Shown one piece after another: positions 11,725 through 22,465 of a DNA stretch of 64,000 nucleotides. The notes beneath the pieces were generated by a model that was not told the DNA's origin, did not search any database, and worked only from the letters and a program-made list of their open reading frames with translations. Every line of letters begins with the position of its first letter. Position 1 is the stretch's first letter. Source of the stretch: Sipunculus nudus (taxonomy: Eukaryota > Annelida > Sipuncula > Golfingiida > Sipunculidae). Location of the stretch: positions 8,738,664 to 8,802,663 of the forward strand of contig CM049315.1 of NCBI GenBank assembly GCA_026874595.1, in the 5' to 3' direction. Position numbers and translations under genes: made by a program.

Positions 11725-12521
11725 TGTTACAGGTGCTCTTTTTATTGTGTGACACGGGCGTAACTCTTGTTGTGGCACTCGTGTCTGGCCGCGTAATACA
11801 TTCTATGTTTAATCTGTAATGGTTATACTCTTGTTGTTAAGCTGGCTTGGGGCGAGATCACGCGTACACCGTGGTGTGTAGAGGCACGGCGATGTCTTTC
11901 TAGAGAATTCCTGAAACTTGTGTTTTACTGTATTGTGCAAGATCTTATAGACTGTTCGAGAGGTGGAAATTTTTTTCGGCTTCGGGTGTGAAGGTATATA
12001 AAGGGGCTGTGTTTTAGAATGGAAGGACAGAGAGTAGAGAAGATTCCAGCGGACGCAGAAGCGTGTGTCAGATTCTAGGACCTTATCCGACTAATGCGGC
12101 AATTTTAGATTTTCAAAGACTTTCACCTTGATTTTTTGGACTTCAGTTTACTTTCTGGGTTGTTGCAAGAACTTTCCACTGGACTGTCATTCTCCGAGAA
12201 TATATATTCAGGAAACTTATCGTGGTGACGGTGTTGGTATCCAGGTACTGTGCACATACATTATTTTCTATGTGATTGTATTCACTTGTTGCTATACCGC
12301 TGTTTTACTGTATAATTGTATTGATTTAGTGTATTGTAATGTTAGGGTTGTTTTAAGAATAAAATATAGTTATTTGTTAACAAAAATCCACTGACTTCTT
12401 TATTCATTCCCCTAGACATTTCACGCTGCCCAGTGTTACAGAATCTGATTTGTTTTTATCTCCATTACAAAATTTGTGTTCATCACGCATACGTGATCTG
12501 TTTATATTAGGTTCCGTAACA
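11725..12521 (+). repeat. 5' LTR of first Gmr1-type element
   Basis: Starts TGTTACAGGTGCTC and ends GGTTCCGTAACA, a TGTTAC/GTAACA inverted terminus. Inside is TATATAAA at 11996-12003, a plausible promoter TATA box, and GAATAAAATA near 12358, a plausible poly(A) signal. The distal ~200 bp is closely shared with the LTRs ending at 14454, 19996 and 31872. The proximal part differs more from the other LTRs. The 88-codon open frame at 12128-12394 lies in the LTR and is not a gene. Confidence 0.8.
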
Positions 12522-12527
12522 TAAAAT

Positions 12528-12546
12528 TGGGGGCTCTCGTCGGGAT
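12528..12546 (+). other. Primer-binding site, tRNA-Pro-like
   Basis: TGGGGGCTCTCGTCGGGAT lies 6 nt after the LTR end. It closely resembles the well-known tRNA-Pro primer-binding sequence of gammaretroviruses, TGGGGGCTCGTCCGGGAT, differing by a small indel. The equivalent position in the element at 30974-37042 reads TTGTGGGCTCCTCCGGATGG (31878-31897), a decayed form. Primer identity is inferred from this similarity. Confidence 0.6.
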
Positions 12547-12689
12547 GCTTAATAGTTTTCAAATTTATTAGGCCTTGACCTGAACACGTTGTTTTATCAT
12601 ACATTGTTTACAAGATTACATTTTGTTTACAGTACATTATTTACAGGATTTATCTCAGTGTTTTTTTGTTATTGTTTTGACATCTTAAC

Positions 12690-13752
12690 ATGGCAGATTT
12701 CAAACCTGAGACATTTGTTGACGATCCCGACCCTGATCAACTTGAACAGTTGTCAAAAGAACATTTGTTCCGTTTGGGACAACACTTGGGGCTAAGTGTG
12801 AAAAAAGCTTTGAGAAAGCTTGATATCATTGTTAAAATCATGCAAGATCTTATTAGCAAAGGTTTAATTGAAGAGACTGAAGTTGAAAGAGACAGACTAG
12901 AAAAAGAAAAAAGAAATTGAGTTAAAACGACTGGAGTTGGAAAGACTTAAAGTAGAACATAGTCTAAGTGCTGCCCCAACTCACAGCTTTGATGTTACTA
13001 AACACATTAGACTCTTCCCACCTTTTCAAGAAGAAGAGGTTGATAAATATTTCTTACACTTTGAGAAGGTAGCTGAAAATTGGACTATGTTGTTACAAAG
13101 TGTATTGACTGACAAGGCCAGAGAAATTTATACAGAGCTTTCAGTAGAAGCTGCTGCTGACTATGACCTGGTAAAACGGTTAATCCTAAAAGGTTATGAG
13201 TTAGTTCCAGAGGCTTACCGCCAGAAATTCAGAAATTGTGAAAAGCGCAAAGAACAGACCTACGTCGAATTTGCTAGCACAAAAGAGCTGTTGTTTGATC
13301 GCTGGTGTACTTCAAAAAATGTAATGAAAGATTATGACAATTTGCGCCAGTTGATTTTGCTTGAAGAATTTAAGCGCTGCATCAACGCAGATGTTAAAAC
13401 TTTTCTCGATGAGAAAAGTCCTGAAACACTTGACATTGCTGCTCAATTAGCTGATGATTATTCATTGACACAAAATGTCCTTTACTAGCAAACCAAACCA
13501 GTCATTCACAAGTTAGAATGTAAAACAGTATGGTCAAAAGAAGTTTACAGCGCAGTCTCCCAGTATTAGTATTCCTGATAGTTCAGCAAAGCCCATAGCT
13601 ACATCTCAGTCCACGTCCACTGTGTCTAAGTCCAACAAGGACCAGTCATTTTCAAAGAAAAAATGTAATAACTGCAAGAAGGAAGGTCATCTAATATCTG
13701 ACTGCTGGGAACTTGCGAATAGACCAAATAGCAAATCTTCTGGTTTTGTTTA
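12690..13752 (+). pseudogene. Gag with SCAN-like capsid segment and CCHC knuckle
   Basis: ATG at 12690 opens MADFKPETFVDDPDPDQ; the same start is shared by the copies at 14574 and 32041. A frameshift near 12915 moves the reading frame to 12937-13488. The later part contains DNLRQLILLEEFKRCINADV and DEKSPETLDIAAQLADDYS, which resembles a SCAN domain: an L-x-x-LILLEEF helix followed by a P-E-x-x-x-x-AAxLAD helix. The SCAN domain of vertebrate transcription factors is held to derive from Gmr1-like capsids. After a stop at 13486 the nucleocapsid CNNCKKEGHLISDC (13664-13705) keeps an intact CX2CX4HX4C knuckle. Gag assembles the particle; this copy is broken. Confidence 0.8.
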
Positions 13753-14130
13753 AAAATCAATGCATAGCATAGTACAAGAGCCAGGCTCTTTTCATGTAAA
13801 CAAGGGGTGCAACTCCTTTATTGACTCTAATAAAGAGTTTTGATACTACGGAGGCCCACGTGCCTTCTTAATCCAAAGAAGAATCCGTAGCTTCCGGGGT
13901 AAAAACCTCAGTTGATTCCTGCGAGGAATTAAATAAGGCTAGGTCCTTTCAAGACTCCTAAGAGTGTTCTCTAAATGAGGCTAAGTCCTTTTATGACTCT
14001 TGCGAGAGTATTTCAAACCTGGATGCCAAACTGTCACACCTAACCGTACAAGAACAACAAGACCTCAAGAACCTGCTGCGGAATCATGAAAATTTGTTTA
14101 GTGACATTCCAACGCGAACTAACATGTAAA
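13753..14130 (+). pseudogene. Residual pol linker of the first Gmr1-type element
   Basis: After gag the sequence jumps through an acidic serine-rich linker to the segment that in the second element lies between integrase and RT. The match runs from AACCTGGATGCCAAACTGTC to TTCCAACGCGAACTAACAT at about 14110, equivalent to 17750-17843. Protease, integrase and RT are therefore deleted, and the interior joins directly to the middle of an LTR at about 14131. Confidence 0.65.
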
Positions 14131-14454
14131 CTGTTCATCTGGATTATGTGTTTTAAAGGACTTGTTGAGCTGTGACAGTGGTGGTATCCAGAATAGTCTA
14201 GGATCCGGACACTCAGGTCCTGTACATTTTTATTGTTTTACTGTGCAATTGTATTGATTTAGTGTATTGTAATGTTAGGTTTGCTTTAAGAATAAATTAT
14301 GATTATTTGTTAACAAAAAAATCTGACTTCTTAATTCATCCCCCTAGACATTTCACGCTGCTTAGTGTTACAGAATCTGATTTTTATTTATCTCCGTAAC
14401 AAAATTTATGCTCGTCACGACAACGTGATTCTGTTGTTATTAGCTTCCATAACA
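14131..14454 (+). repeat. Truncated middle LTR of the tandem pair
   Basis: Starts inside the LTR at AAACTGTTCATCTGGATTAT, equivalent to about 19673 in the 3' LTR, and ends GCTTCCATAACA. The first half or more of the LTR, including the promoter region, is missing. It serves as the 5' boundary of the second element; a weakened primer-binding site follows at about 14461-14478. Confidence 0.75.
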
Positions 14455-14573
14455 TAAAGTAGTGGGCTTGTCCAGGAGGCTCAATAGTTTTGAAAATTTA
14501 TAAGGCCTTGACCTAGACACATTGTTTACAATACATTGTTTACATTTTTTTTTGTTATTTTAACATCTTAACA

Positions 14574-15330
14574 TGGCAGATTTCAAACCTGAGACATTTG
14601 TTAAAGATCCGGACCCTGATCAACTTGAACAGTTGACAAAACATCAGTTGTTGCGTTTGGGAAAACACTTAGGGCTAGGTGTAAAAAAAAGCTTTGAGAA
14701 GGCCTGATATCATTCCTAAAATCATTAGAGTTCTAGTTTGCAAAGCTTTAATTGAAGAGAGTGAAGAGAAAATATAAAAAAATGACACCCTTGCTATTCA
14801 GTTAGAACTAAAACAAAAGTTAGAAATGCAACATGAGCTAGCATTAAAAAAAATTAGAATTAGAGAGAGAAAAACAAAGAGAAGAGAGGGAATTAGAATA
14901 ACTAAGAGAAGAAGGGGAAATAGGAAAAAAAGAGAAGAGAGGGAAGAATATGAAAGGTTAGAATGAGAAAGACTAAAAAAGAGAAACTGAGTTAAAACGA
15001 CAGGAGTTAGAAAGACTTAAACTAGAACATGGTGTATGTGCTGCCCCAACTCACAATTTTGATGTTTGATGAAAATGTCCTTTACTAGCAAATCAAACCA
15101 GTCGTTCACAAACAAGAATGTAAATTAGTATGGTCAACGGAAGTTTTAAGCGCAGTCACCAAGTACTAGTACTCCTGATAGTATCAACAAGTCCATTGAT
15201 ATATATACCTCAGTCCACGTCCACTTTTTCTGAGTAGACATAGAAAATTTGCAATTTCTGCAAAAAGGGAGGTCAGCTAATAGCTGACTGCTGGGAACTT
15301 GCAAATAAACCGAAGAGCAAACCTTCTGGT
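14574..15330 (+). pseudogene. Second-element gag, heavily deleted
   Basis: Opens MADFKPETFVKDPDPDQ in the same way as the copy at 12690, but breaks into stops at about 14690. A purine-rich coiled-coil-coding stretch (14780-15000) follows. The capsid/SCAN-like segment is deleted: the sequence jumps from GATGTTTGATG at about 15060 to the post-capsid region. The nucleocapsid remnant at about 15249-15292 reads CNFCKKGGQLIADC, with the zinc-binding histidine changed to glutamine. Confidence 0.7.
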
Positions 15331-15803
15331 TTTGTTTCAAAATCTATGCATAGCACAGTACAAGAGCCAAGCTTTTTTCATGTAAATTAGGGGTACAATT
15401 CCTTTATTGACTCTAAAAAAGACTTTGATGCTACGAAGGGCAACGTGCCGTCTGACGCGAAAGAAGATTCCGTAGCTTGCAGGGTAAAAACCGTATTTGA
15501 TTCCTGCGAGGAATTTAATAAGGCTAAGTCCTTTCAAGACGCCTGCGAGGAGTATCCTCTAAAAAGGCTAAGTCCTTTTGTGACTATCGCGAGAGTATTA
15601 CAAATGAGGCCAGATCCTCTTATGACAAACAGAAGTTTGTTTCTGCTGAGGAAAATTCCTCTGTTGACTCCCATGAGGAGTTTGATTGTAATAAGGATGT
15701 AGATTCCTTTAGTGACTCTGAAAAAGAGTTTATGACTGACACTGACAGTGTCAGTTCCTTGTTTGATGAAACTGAGGTGGTAGATTCCTCTCCCGACTCC
15801 TAA

Positions 15804-16160
15804 ATGGAGTTATTTGAGCCAATCATACATGATGGTTTTGCATCATTTTCATGTGATTTTTCAGACTCTAACACTATTAGAATTTTGAAGGACACTGGTT
15901 CAGGCCAGACTCTCATGTTAGCAAACACTTTGCTATTTTCTAATAGGTCTTTAACTGTTGCACATGCACTTGTTTATGCTGTGTTTTCAGGCAAGCACAC
16001 TTCAGTTCCGCTTCACAGTGTACATTTAAAGTCAGATTTGATTTCTAGGAATATTACAGTGGGCAGAAGAACTACTTTTCCCTTTAAGAGGTTTCAGTTG
16101 CTACTAGGCAATGATGTTGTAGGTGACAAAGTACAGCCTGTACCAATAGTGACAGAATAG
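15804..16160 (+). pseudogene. Gmr1-type aspartic protease region
   Basis: The 118-codon frame contains IRILKDTGSGQTLMLANTLL, a retropepsin-type DTGS active site with intact Asp-Thr-Gly, and later RFQLLLGNDVVGDKV, the second conserved strand (usually hydrophobic-L-G-x-D). The segment is continuous here and ends at a stop. Its acidic serine-rich N-terminal flank (15600-15800) is broken by frameshifts. The homologue at 33480 keeps DTGSGQTLM but stops sooner. It would process Gag-Pol. Confidence 0.75.
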
Positions 16161-16474
16161 CCGTCTTTTGATCAGGACACTGATCCTGAAAATCAGGAAA
16201 TTCCTGATTTGTATCCGTCATGTGCTGTAACTAGATCTATGGCCAAGAAAAACACATGAGGATAATGATCCAGAAAATAACACTCTGGGAGTCACTAGTT
16301 ATTCGTCTAACGACTCGCCCGTACAAGATGCAGCATTTTCAAGGTCAGAACTTATCGCGGAACAGAATATGACCCTGATATTTCATGTTTCTTTCCTAGG
16401 GCAGTTTCTAAAGATGAACTGTCACAAAACCTAGTTTCTTTCCATGTTTTAATAATGGAGTTCTTAAGCGTAAA

Positions 16475-17794
16475 TTGCGACCACCTGAAATATGCGCTGA
16501 TCATAATTGGTCCATCAAACATCAAATAGTAATGCCTAAAAGCTATCGCAATGAAATTCTAAGTATGACACATGAGGCTCCTTTATCTGGCCATTTAGGT
16601 ATAAATAAAAAACTTATCAGAAAGTTAGTACACCCTCTTATAGGCCTAACCTCAGGACTGATGTTGTACAATATTGTAAATCATGCCATACATGCTAGAT
16701 GATAGGCAAGCCCAATCAGAATCCTCCTAAAGCCCCACTTAGACCTATTCATGTTTGCGATGAACAAATTAGTAGAATTATTGTTGATTATGTTGGACCA
16801 CTGCCAAAAAAAAATCTGGACATGAATACTTGCTGACAATTATGTGTGCATCTACCAGGTTCCCTGAGGCAATACCATTCCGCAAAATTAATGCCAAAAG
16901 TATTGTCAAGGCTCTGACTAAGTTTTTTACAACTTTTGGATTACCAAATTCCGTCCAGTCTGACCAAGGGTCTAATTTTATGTCAGGTTTGTTCCAGCAA
17001 GTAATGCATGAGCTATGTATTAAACAGTACAGCACTTCGCCATACCATCCTGAAAGTCAGGGCGCCCTCGAGCGTTTTCAACAGACATTAAAAACATGAT
17101 TAAGACTTATTTTTATGACACAAAGAAAGACTGGGATGAAGGAATCCACCTATTGCTGTTTGCTGTCAGAGAATCCTTTCAAGAGTCCTTTAGTTTCAGT
17201 CCCTTTGAACTGGTTTTCGGACACTCAGTTCGAGGTCCACTAAAACTGCTCAAAGATAAACTCTTGTGTGAACATCCTGATTCTCTTAGTTCATTGCAGT
17301 ATGTGTCAGGCTGTCGCACTTAACTACACAATGCTTGTGAGATTACAAAGTCTGATCTAAAATCTGCACAAAGCAAAATGAAAACAAAGTATGATATGTA
17401 CAGTGTAAGTAGGACGTTTGAGCCTGGTGAAAAGGTCCTTGCCTCACTACCCATCCCTGGCAGACCTCTGCAAACTATGTATTTTGGTCCTTACATTTTT
17501 GACAAGAAAGTCAGTGATTTAAATTACATACTGTTAACACACGGTAGGCGTAAGGAAAAACAACTGTGCCATGTTAACATGTTAAAACCATACTATGACA
17601 AAAAAAGCACATCAGATGTTGAACACAATTTGACTGCTGTTAATTGTGTAAAAACTGACCCCGACGCAGTTAAAGTAGATACTGATTGTAAGTGTGATGT
17701 AGATATTCAGTGGGTAACAATACCACTAATAAACTCGCACTTGCTTAACAATCTGGATGCCAAACTGTCACACCTTACCGCACAACAACAGTAA
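16475..17794 (+). pseudogene. Gmr1-type integrase with GPY/F domain
   Basis: The zinc-binding domain reads THEAPLSGHLGINKKLIRK and ends YCKSCHTC at about 16674-16698, after a frame shift. The core keeps all three catalytic acidic residues: D in IIVDYVGPLP (about 16778), D in SVQSDQGSNFMSG (about 16957) and E in SQGALERFQQTLK (about 17062). It is split into several frames (16475-16702, 16830-17099, 17096-17323). The C-terminal part at 17378-17794 has the GPY/F module TMYFGPYIFDKKVSDLNY and QLCHVNMLKPYYDK. It lies upstream of RT, the reverse of usual Ty3/gypsy elements. Stops and frameshifts inactivate it. Confidence 0.85.
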
Positions 17795-17948
17795 GACCTC
17801 AATTAATAACATTCTTTTAGTGACATTCCAAAGCGAACTAACATATTGTACCATTACGTCAATTTTGGCGAGGCAAGCGCAGTCAAGCAGCATCTTTATA
17901 GACTGAATCCAGAAAAAACAAAAGTGTCTAAAAGATGAGGTTCAATAT

Positions 17949-19023
17949 TTGCTGGACAACGATGTCACCATGACTGACACGTTCCCGATTCCGAGAACCG
18001 ATGATTGTATTAATAGAGTCGGTAGCTCCAGATATGTCTCCAAGTTTTACTTGCTAAAAGGATTCTGGCAAGGTCCGAAGACAGAACGCGCGAAAGAAGT
18101 GTCCGCATTTGTGACGCCACAAGGACTGTACTATTATAAAGTTATGCCGTTTGGCATGAAGGACTCGCCAGCCACGTTTCAGCGCCTAATCCTTATGGCT
18201 GTCAAGGACATTCAGGGCTGCAACGCATATATTGATGACCTTATCGTGTACAGCGACACATGGGAGAAACATCTGCAAATTCTGCGGAACCTCTTTGAAA
18301 GACTCAGCAAAGCATGTGTAACCGTCAACTTAGTCAAACCTGATTTTTGTTGTGCACAAGTAACATTTTGGGTCATAAAGGCAGGCTCAAGTAAAACCTG
18401 TTGGTGCTAAAATAAGTGGCATTTCTCCTAGACCAGAAAACAAAAAGCAAATAATGCGTTTTCTTGGTATGGTTGGATACTACAGGAAGTTTTGTCCAAA
18501 TTTTTCTGCTGTAGCTGAACCTTTGACTAATTTGTTAAAGAAGAAACAAAAGTTTGTACGGAATGTTCAGTGTGAAAATGCATTTCAGGATTTGAAAGCA
18601 ATTCTGCAAAGTTCACCCGTTTTAGCAGCTCCAGACTTTTCTGTACCTTTTAAGTTAGCTGTAGATGCTAGTGATGCTGCTGCTGGTGTCGTGATGTTAC
18701 AAGGAGGCTGTGATGGTATAGATCATTCAATTTGTTATTTCTCAAGAAAGTTTAAAGCAAATTAGAAAAACTACTCCACTATTGAAAAAAAAGTTTGGCT
18801 TTGATTTTGGCATTGCAACATTCTGAAGTTTATGTTACTTCATCAGCCAGGCCTATCATTGTCTTCAGTGATCACAATTCCCTCACGTTCATGAACAAAT
18901 TGAAGTATAAAAAATCAAAGATTGTTGAGATGGAGTTTGTTTTTACAGGATTATAATCTGGAAATCAGACACATTAAAGGAAAAGACAATGTACTTGCTG
19001 ATTGCTTATCGAGGTGTTTATGA
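17949..19023 (+). pseudogene. Gmr1-type reverse transcriptase-RNase H
   Basis: RT motifs: SRYVSKFYLLKGFWQ, VMPFGMKDSPATFQRL and the catalytic box AYIDDLIVYSD (about 18225). The finger motif normally preceding TFPIPR is deleted; the copy at 34893 retains it. A frameshift at about 18400 leads into RNase H and tether at 18454-18765: MRFLGMVGYYRKFCPNFS and FKLAVDASDAAAGVV, with the first RNase H aspartate visible. The tail, after stops, ends [10 protein letters not shown] at 19023. A purine-rich tract at 19141-19150 follows, then the 3' LTR. Confidence 0.87.
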
Positions 19024-19140
19024 AATGTTGCAAAGGAGATGTTTATGAAATGTTGTAAATAAGATGGTTTTGAAATGTTGTAAAACCTAGTGATTGCGAT
19101 CGCAAAAGATAAAAAATTTTAGAGAAAACTTTTTTTTACA

Positions 19141-19150
19141 CGAGGGGGAG
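19141..19150 (+). promoter_or_regulatory. Polypurine tract
   Basis: CGAGGGGGAG directly precedes the 3' LTR, the expected place for the plus-strand primer. The equivalent in the other copy is GCAGGAGGGGAG just before 36184. Confidence 0.65.
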
Positions 19151-19996
19151 TATTACAGGTGTCTGTTTTATTTTTTGCTGTTGATATTCTGATTTGTGTT
19201 AGGCAGGCCCTGTTTTATTGTGCGCAGGAGTGTTACATATGTCTATTAGGCCGGCATAGTTCGTTGCCATGGAAGACGTGCGAGTTGGCCTGGCTCGCGG
19301 TTGGGGTCTGAAGTGTAGAAACACAGCGTTCTTTATTCTAGATGTTTCAAGTCTGTTCCTGTAACGTGTGTATTGTTCTTTGTGATTTTCTATTTTTAGT
19401 ATGTTAAGATGACAAAGTTAATAGATGAAGATAAATAGTGACAGTGTTCATTAGACAGAGAGAGAGATAAATTCCCGGGGACACGGAAGAGTGTAAGTCA
19501 GTTTGTGGACCTTTCCGATAATTGCAGAACTTATAGATATTCTTCAAAATTTGTAATGGATTTTACAGTTTTCAGTTTGCCTTTGGAATTATTACCGGAA
19601 CTTCACCTTTGGTTTACAACAGGTTGTTTTCGAGATTATATTAGACTATTATTCTCTGAGAAGATTTACGTGAACTGTTCATCTAGATTATATGTTTTAA
19701 AGGACTTGTTGAGCTGTGACAGTGTTGGTATACAGAAAACTCTAGGATCTGGACACTCTGGTACTGTACATTATTATTGTTTTTACTGTGTAATTGTATT
19801 GATTTAGTTGATTGTAATGATAGGACTGCTTTAAGAATAAATTTTAATCATTTGTTAAAAAAACACTGACTTCTTTATTCATTCCCCTAGACATTTCACG
19901 CTGCCTAGTGTTACAGAATCTGATTTTTATTTATCTCCGTAACAATATTTATGCTCGTCACGATTACGTGATCTGTTGTTATTAAGTTCCGTAACA
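19151..19996 (+). repeat. 3' LTR of second Gmr1-type element
   Basis: Starts TATTACAGGTGTCTG, with the first bases decayed from TGTTACAG, and ends AGTTCCGTAACA. The distal part from 19673 onward matches 14131-14454. GAATAAATTT near 19838 is a candidate poly(A) signal. The 100-codon open frame at 19505-19807 lies inside this LTR and is not counted as a gene. Confidence 0.8.
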
Positions 19997-21064
19997 ACAA
20001 TCACATAGCTCAAAGATTATAGGTCATTATTATTAAATTTAGGGTTTCCTTCAGGATTCACCAGGACTTGGAGGCATGATCTCCCTTAAGAATCATCTTG
20101 TACTTGATCCTAGTGTTTGATGTAACCATATCTCTTTGCCTAACATTTTTCAGATTAAAGAAACAGATTACCATTATTTTTTCCTACAGATAGAGACCTT
20201 CACACAAATAAGGCTGGTATGGGATTTTGTGAGGAGCTCCTGTCCATATATTTTATAGTTATAACTGAAAAGGTCTTCCATCTGCAAAAGAATGGGCATC
20301 AATCCATACAGGAAAGCAATGTTCCGAAAGAGCGCCCTGAACCTGTGAGCCTTTACCTGTAGTTCTATATTGTTGTAAACACATTCACTGCAAGACTAGG
20401 CTATAGAACAAAAGGATTGACTTAAAAAAACATGTCTCAATGATAAATCTTTACACGAAGGCAGTAATCCTAATATGTTAGGCAAATGTAGATTTTTGGA
20501 GTCCATTACTTTTCCGAAAGCATAGTTCAAAAATAGTTAACAGCAGTGTGTTGAACATATTTTTCAGACTGTGAAGTTATGCAGTAGTATACTATTATAT
20601 ATGTTTGATAATATCAATGTCACATATAAATTTATGGCTATATATGCGTCATTTCCTGATTTGTGTAATTTATTCATATTTTGAGGCAAAGCTATGGCCA
20701 TACACTAATTATATCAATTAACTATGTAAATTATTCATCAATACCAGTGTATATGATAATGTCAGTACATTTGGCACAACTTCAAACGGTTTTAATGTCC
20801 GATTTATAAATAAGTTGAAGCATGTATGAAAAAGGCTGAAAAAATGTACTTTTGTATTATATGCAAACTTCAGAGGGGGTGTACAAGGGGGGTTACATGA
20901 AAGAAAATTTGGGAAAAAATATTTTTCAAGGTTTTATACGGTAGTACATGAATTCAGAGGGGTTGAGTATCTGATTTCCAAAATTTGTAAAATAATACCC
21001 ACCCCTATTGTTACGGATAGTTCATTAAAACAGATATATTGATCAGTATAAGTGGAAGGAATGA
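19997..21064. other. Non-coding stretch, no supported gene
   Basis: AT-rich sequence after the LTR. TTATGGCTATATATGCGTC and GCTATGGCCATACAC, near 20630 and 20690, suggest diverged internal repetition. No gene recognised. Confidence 0.45.
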
Positions 21065-21325
21065 GGATCCAGGCGGTATTAGCGGTTTTCTTGAGGATCA
21101 TCCTTACGGTATTAGCGGGTGGCTTTAGGATCATCCTTACGGTAAAAGCGGTTGGCTGGAGGATCATCCTGACGGTATTAGCGGTTGGTTTGAGGATCAT
21201 CCTGACGGTATTAGCGGTTGGCTTGAGGATCATCCTGACGGAATTAGCGGGTGTTTTGAGAATCATCCTGACAGTATTAGCGGTTGGCTTTGGGTTCATC
21301 CTGATGGTATTAGCGGGTGGCTTGA
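21065..21325. repeat. 33-bp minisatellite, eight units
   Basis: Eight units of about 33 bp with core GGATCATCCTGACGGTATTA and GCGGTTGGCTTGA. Because 33 is divisible by 3, both strands stay open as 11-residue repeats (for example NTVRMILKPTA on the minus strand). Divergence is moderate, with one shorter first unit of about 30 bp. No splice or start context supports translation. Confidence 0.9.
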
Positions 21326-21834
21326 AGGGTTGGCTACGTCTTAGTATATTTCTTTTATCTGTGAATTCTAAAATCAGGATTCGGGGAAATTGTAGAGGCA
21401 AACCTTGTGTAAAATTTTCAAGAGGAGATGTGCTGATTAGTTCATGGTATTGGTCCGGACATACCTACATTTATACAGGCAGGCGCATATACAGATAAAC
21501 TTTGACATACTCACGACCCCTACCATTCAAGGGCGAGAAAATAAAAAGATCTCTGAACGAGAGCATTTGAGGTAATGGCATGCACGAGTCTTGCATAATG
21601 TATACTCTAACCCAGATCTGTCATCACACCATATAACAAATGATACCATCTGACATGCCAAGTACACTTGCAGACATAAAGATGAAAATTGTAACATATA
21701 ATCAAATAAATAAAAAATACATTTTAATTGAAGAATAAATATCGCAGATGATATATTAGATATAATTACTATACAAAGGGCTCATATTTAAATGCAGTAG
21801 GATACATATGTATCTCGATCTGTCTCTTTTTGAA

Positions 21835-21837
<3 letters not shown>

Positions 21838-21881
<44 letters not shown>

Positions 21882-21886
21882 GATAC

Positions 21887-21920
<34 letters not shown>
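21838..21920. repeat. (TA)n microsatellite
   Basis: Two long TA tracts separated by AAATATAGATACA. Confidence 0.95.
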
Positions 21921-22284
21921 ATCACTTAAGTTTCACGCTAATTTAATTCTTTAATATAAATAAATTAAACTTGAATATTAAATAATTGTTTACGTCTGAT
22001 GCAAATAATTTTATTTCGTACAATCAAGAGTTCTTACTGTGCCAAAAAAGTATTGACTCGGTGTACTTTGTTAGACATTTAATGAACATTTAAAAATATG
22101 ACATCGGAATACTTGCTGTTGTTAAATTCTGTACAAAGATATGTAAGATATATGTTCTGAGCTAGAATTTTTCAATATATATATATATATAGGATTCTTT
22201 ATGTTTTCCTAATAAGTTACCTTATAAAAAAATAAAAAATAATTATAAAATATAAATTATAATATGCAAAATATTAATTTATCA

Positions 22285-22403
22285 TATATATATGTTACAG
22301 TCAATGTGAAAAATCAGTCAATTTGTAAATTGCCTGAAATTTTCAATCAATTTACAAATTGCCTGATTCACTCAGGCATTTTACATTGACTGTAACATAT
22401 ATA
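22285..22403. repeat. Palindromic AT-rich element with ~26-bp terminal inverted repeats
   Basis: Left end TATATATGTTACAGTCAATG and right end CATTGACTGTAACATATATA are reverse complements with one or two mismatches. The interior has a second inverted pair, CAATTTGTAAATTG and CAATTTACAAATTG, plus TTGCCTGA on both sides. At about 119 bp it has no coding capacity, so it is MITE-like or a foldback. Related pieces occur at 590-770, 55095-55215 and about 57940-58110. Confidence 0.85.
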
Positions 22404-22465
22404 CAAAGGCATTTCTTTATATAAATCTTTATGAGATCATTGCGAAATGAAATCTTAATGCAAGC

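Larger units (their letters stand above)
11725..19996 (+). mobile_element. Tandem pair of Gmr1-type Ty3/gypsy elements sharing a middle LTR
   Basis: Three LTR segments are present: 11725-12521, a partial one at 14131-14454, and 19151-19996. Between the first two lies a gag-only interior with a large deletion; between the last two lies a longer interior with gag, protease, integrase and RT-RNase H in that order. Integrase upstream of RT in an element whose RT is clearly Ty3/gypsy is the diagnostic arrangement of the Gmr1 clade. The ends are inverted (TGTTAC and GTAACA). I do not see a matching target-site duplication (TATAT to the left, ACAAT to the right). All genes are damaged. The LTR-interior-LTR-interior-LTR pattern fits recombination between copies or tandem insertion. 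Confidence 0.88.

Noticed and set aside
12128-12394. 88-codon plus-strand frame
   Set aside because: Lies inside an LTR and is not kept in the other LTR copies.
20934-21498. Long open frames on both strands as a repeat protein
   Set aside because: Both are explained by a 33-bp minisatellite whose unit length is a multiple of three.
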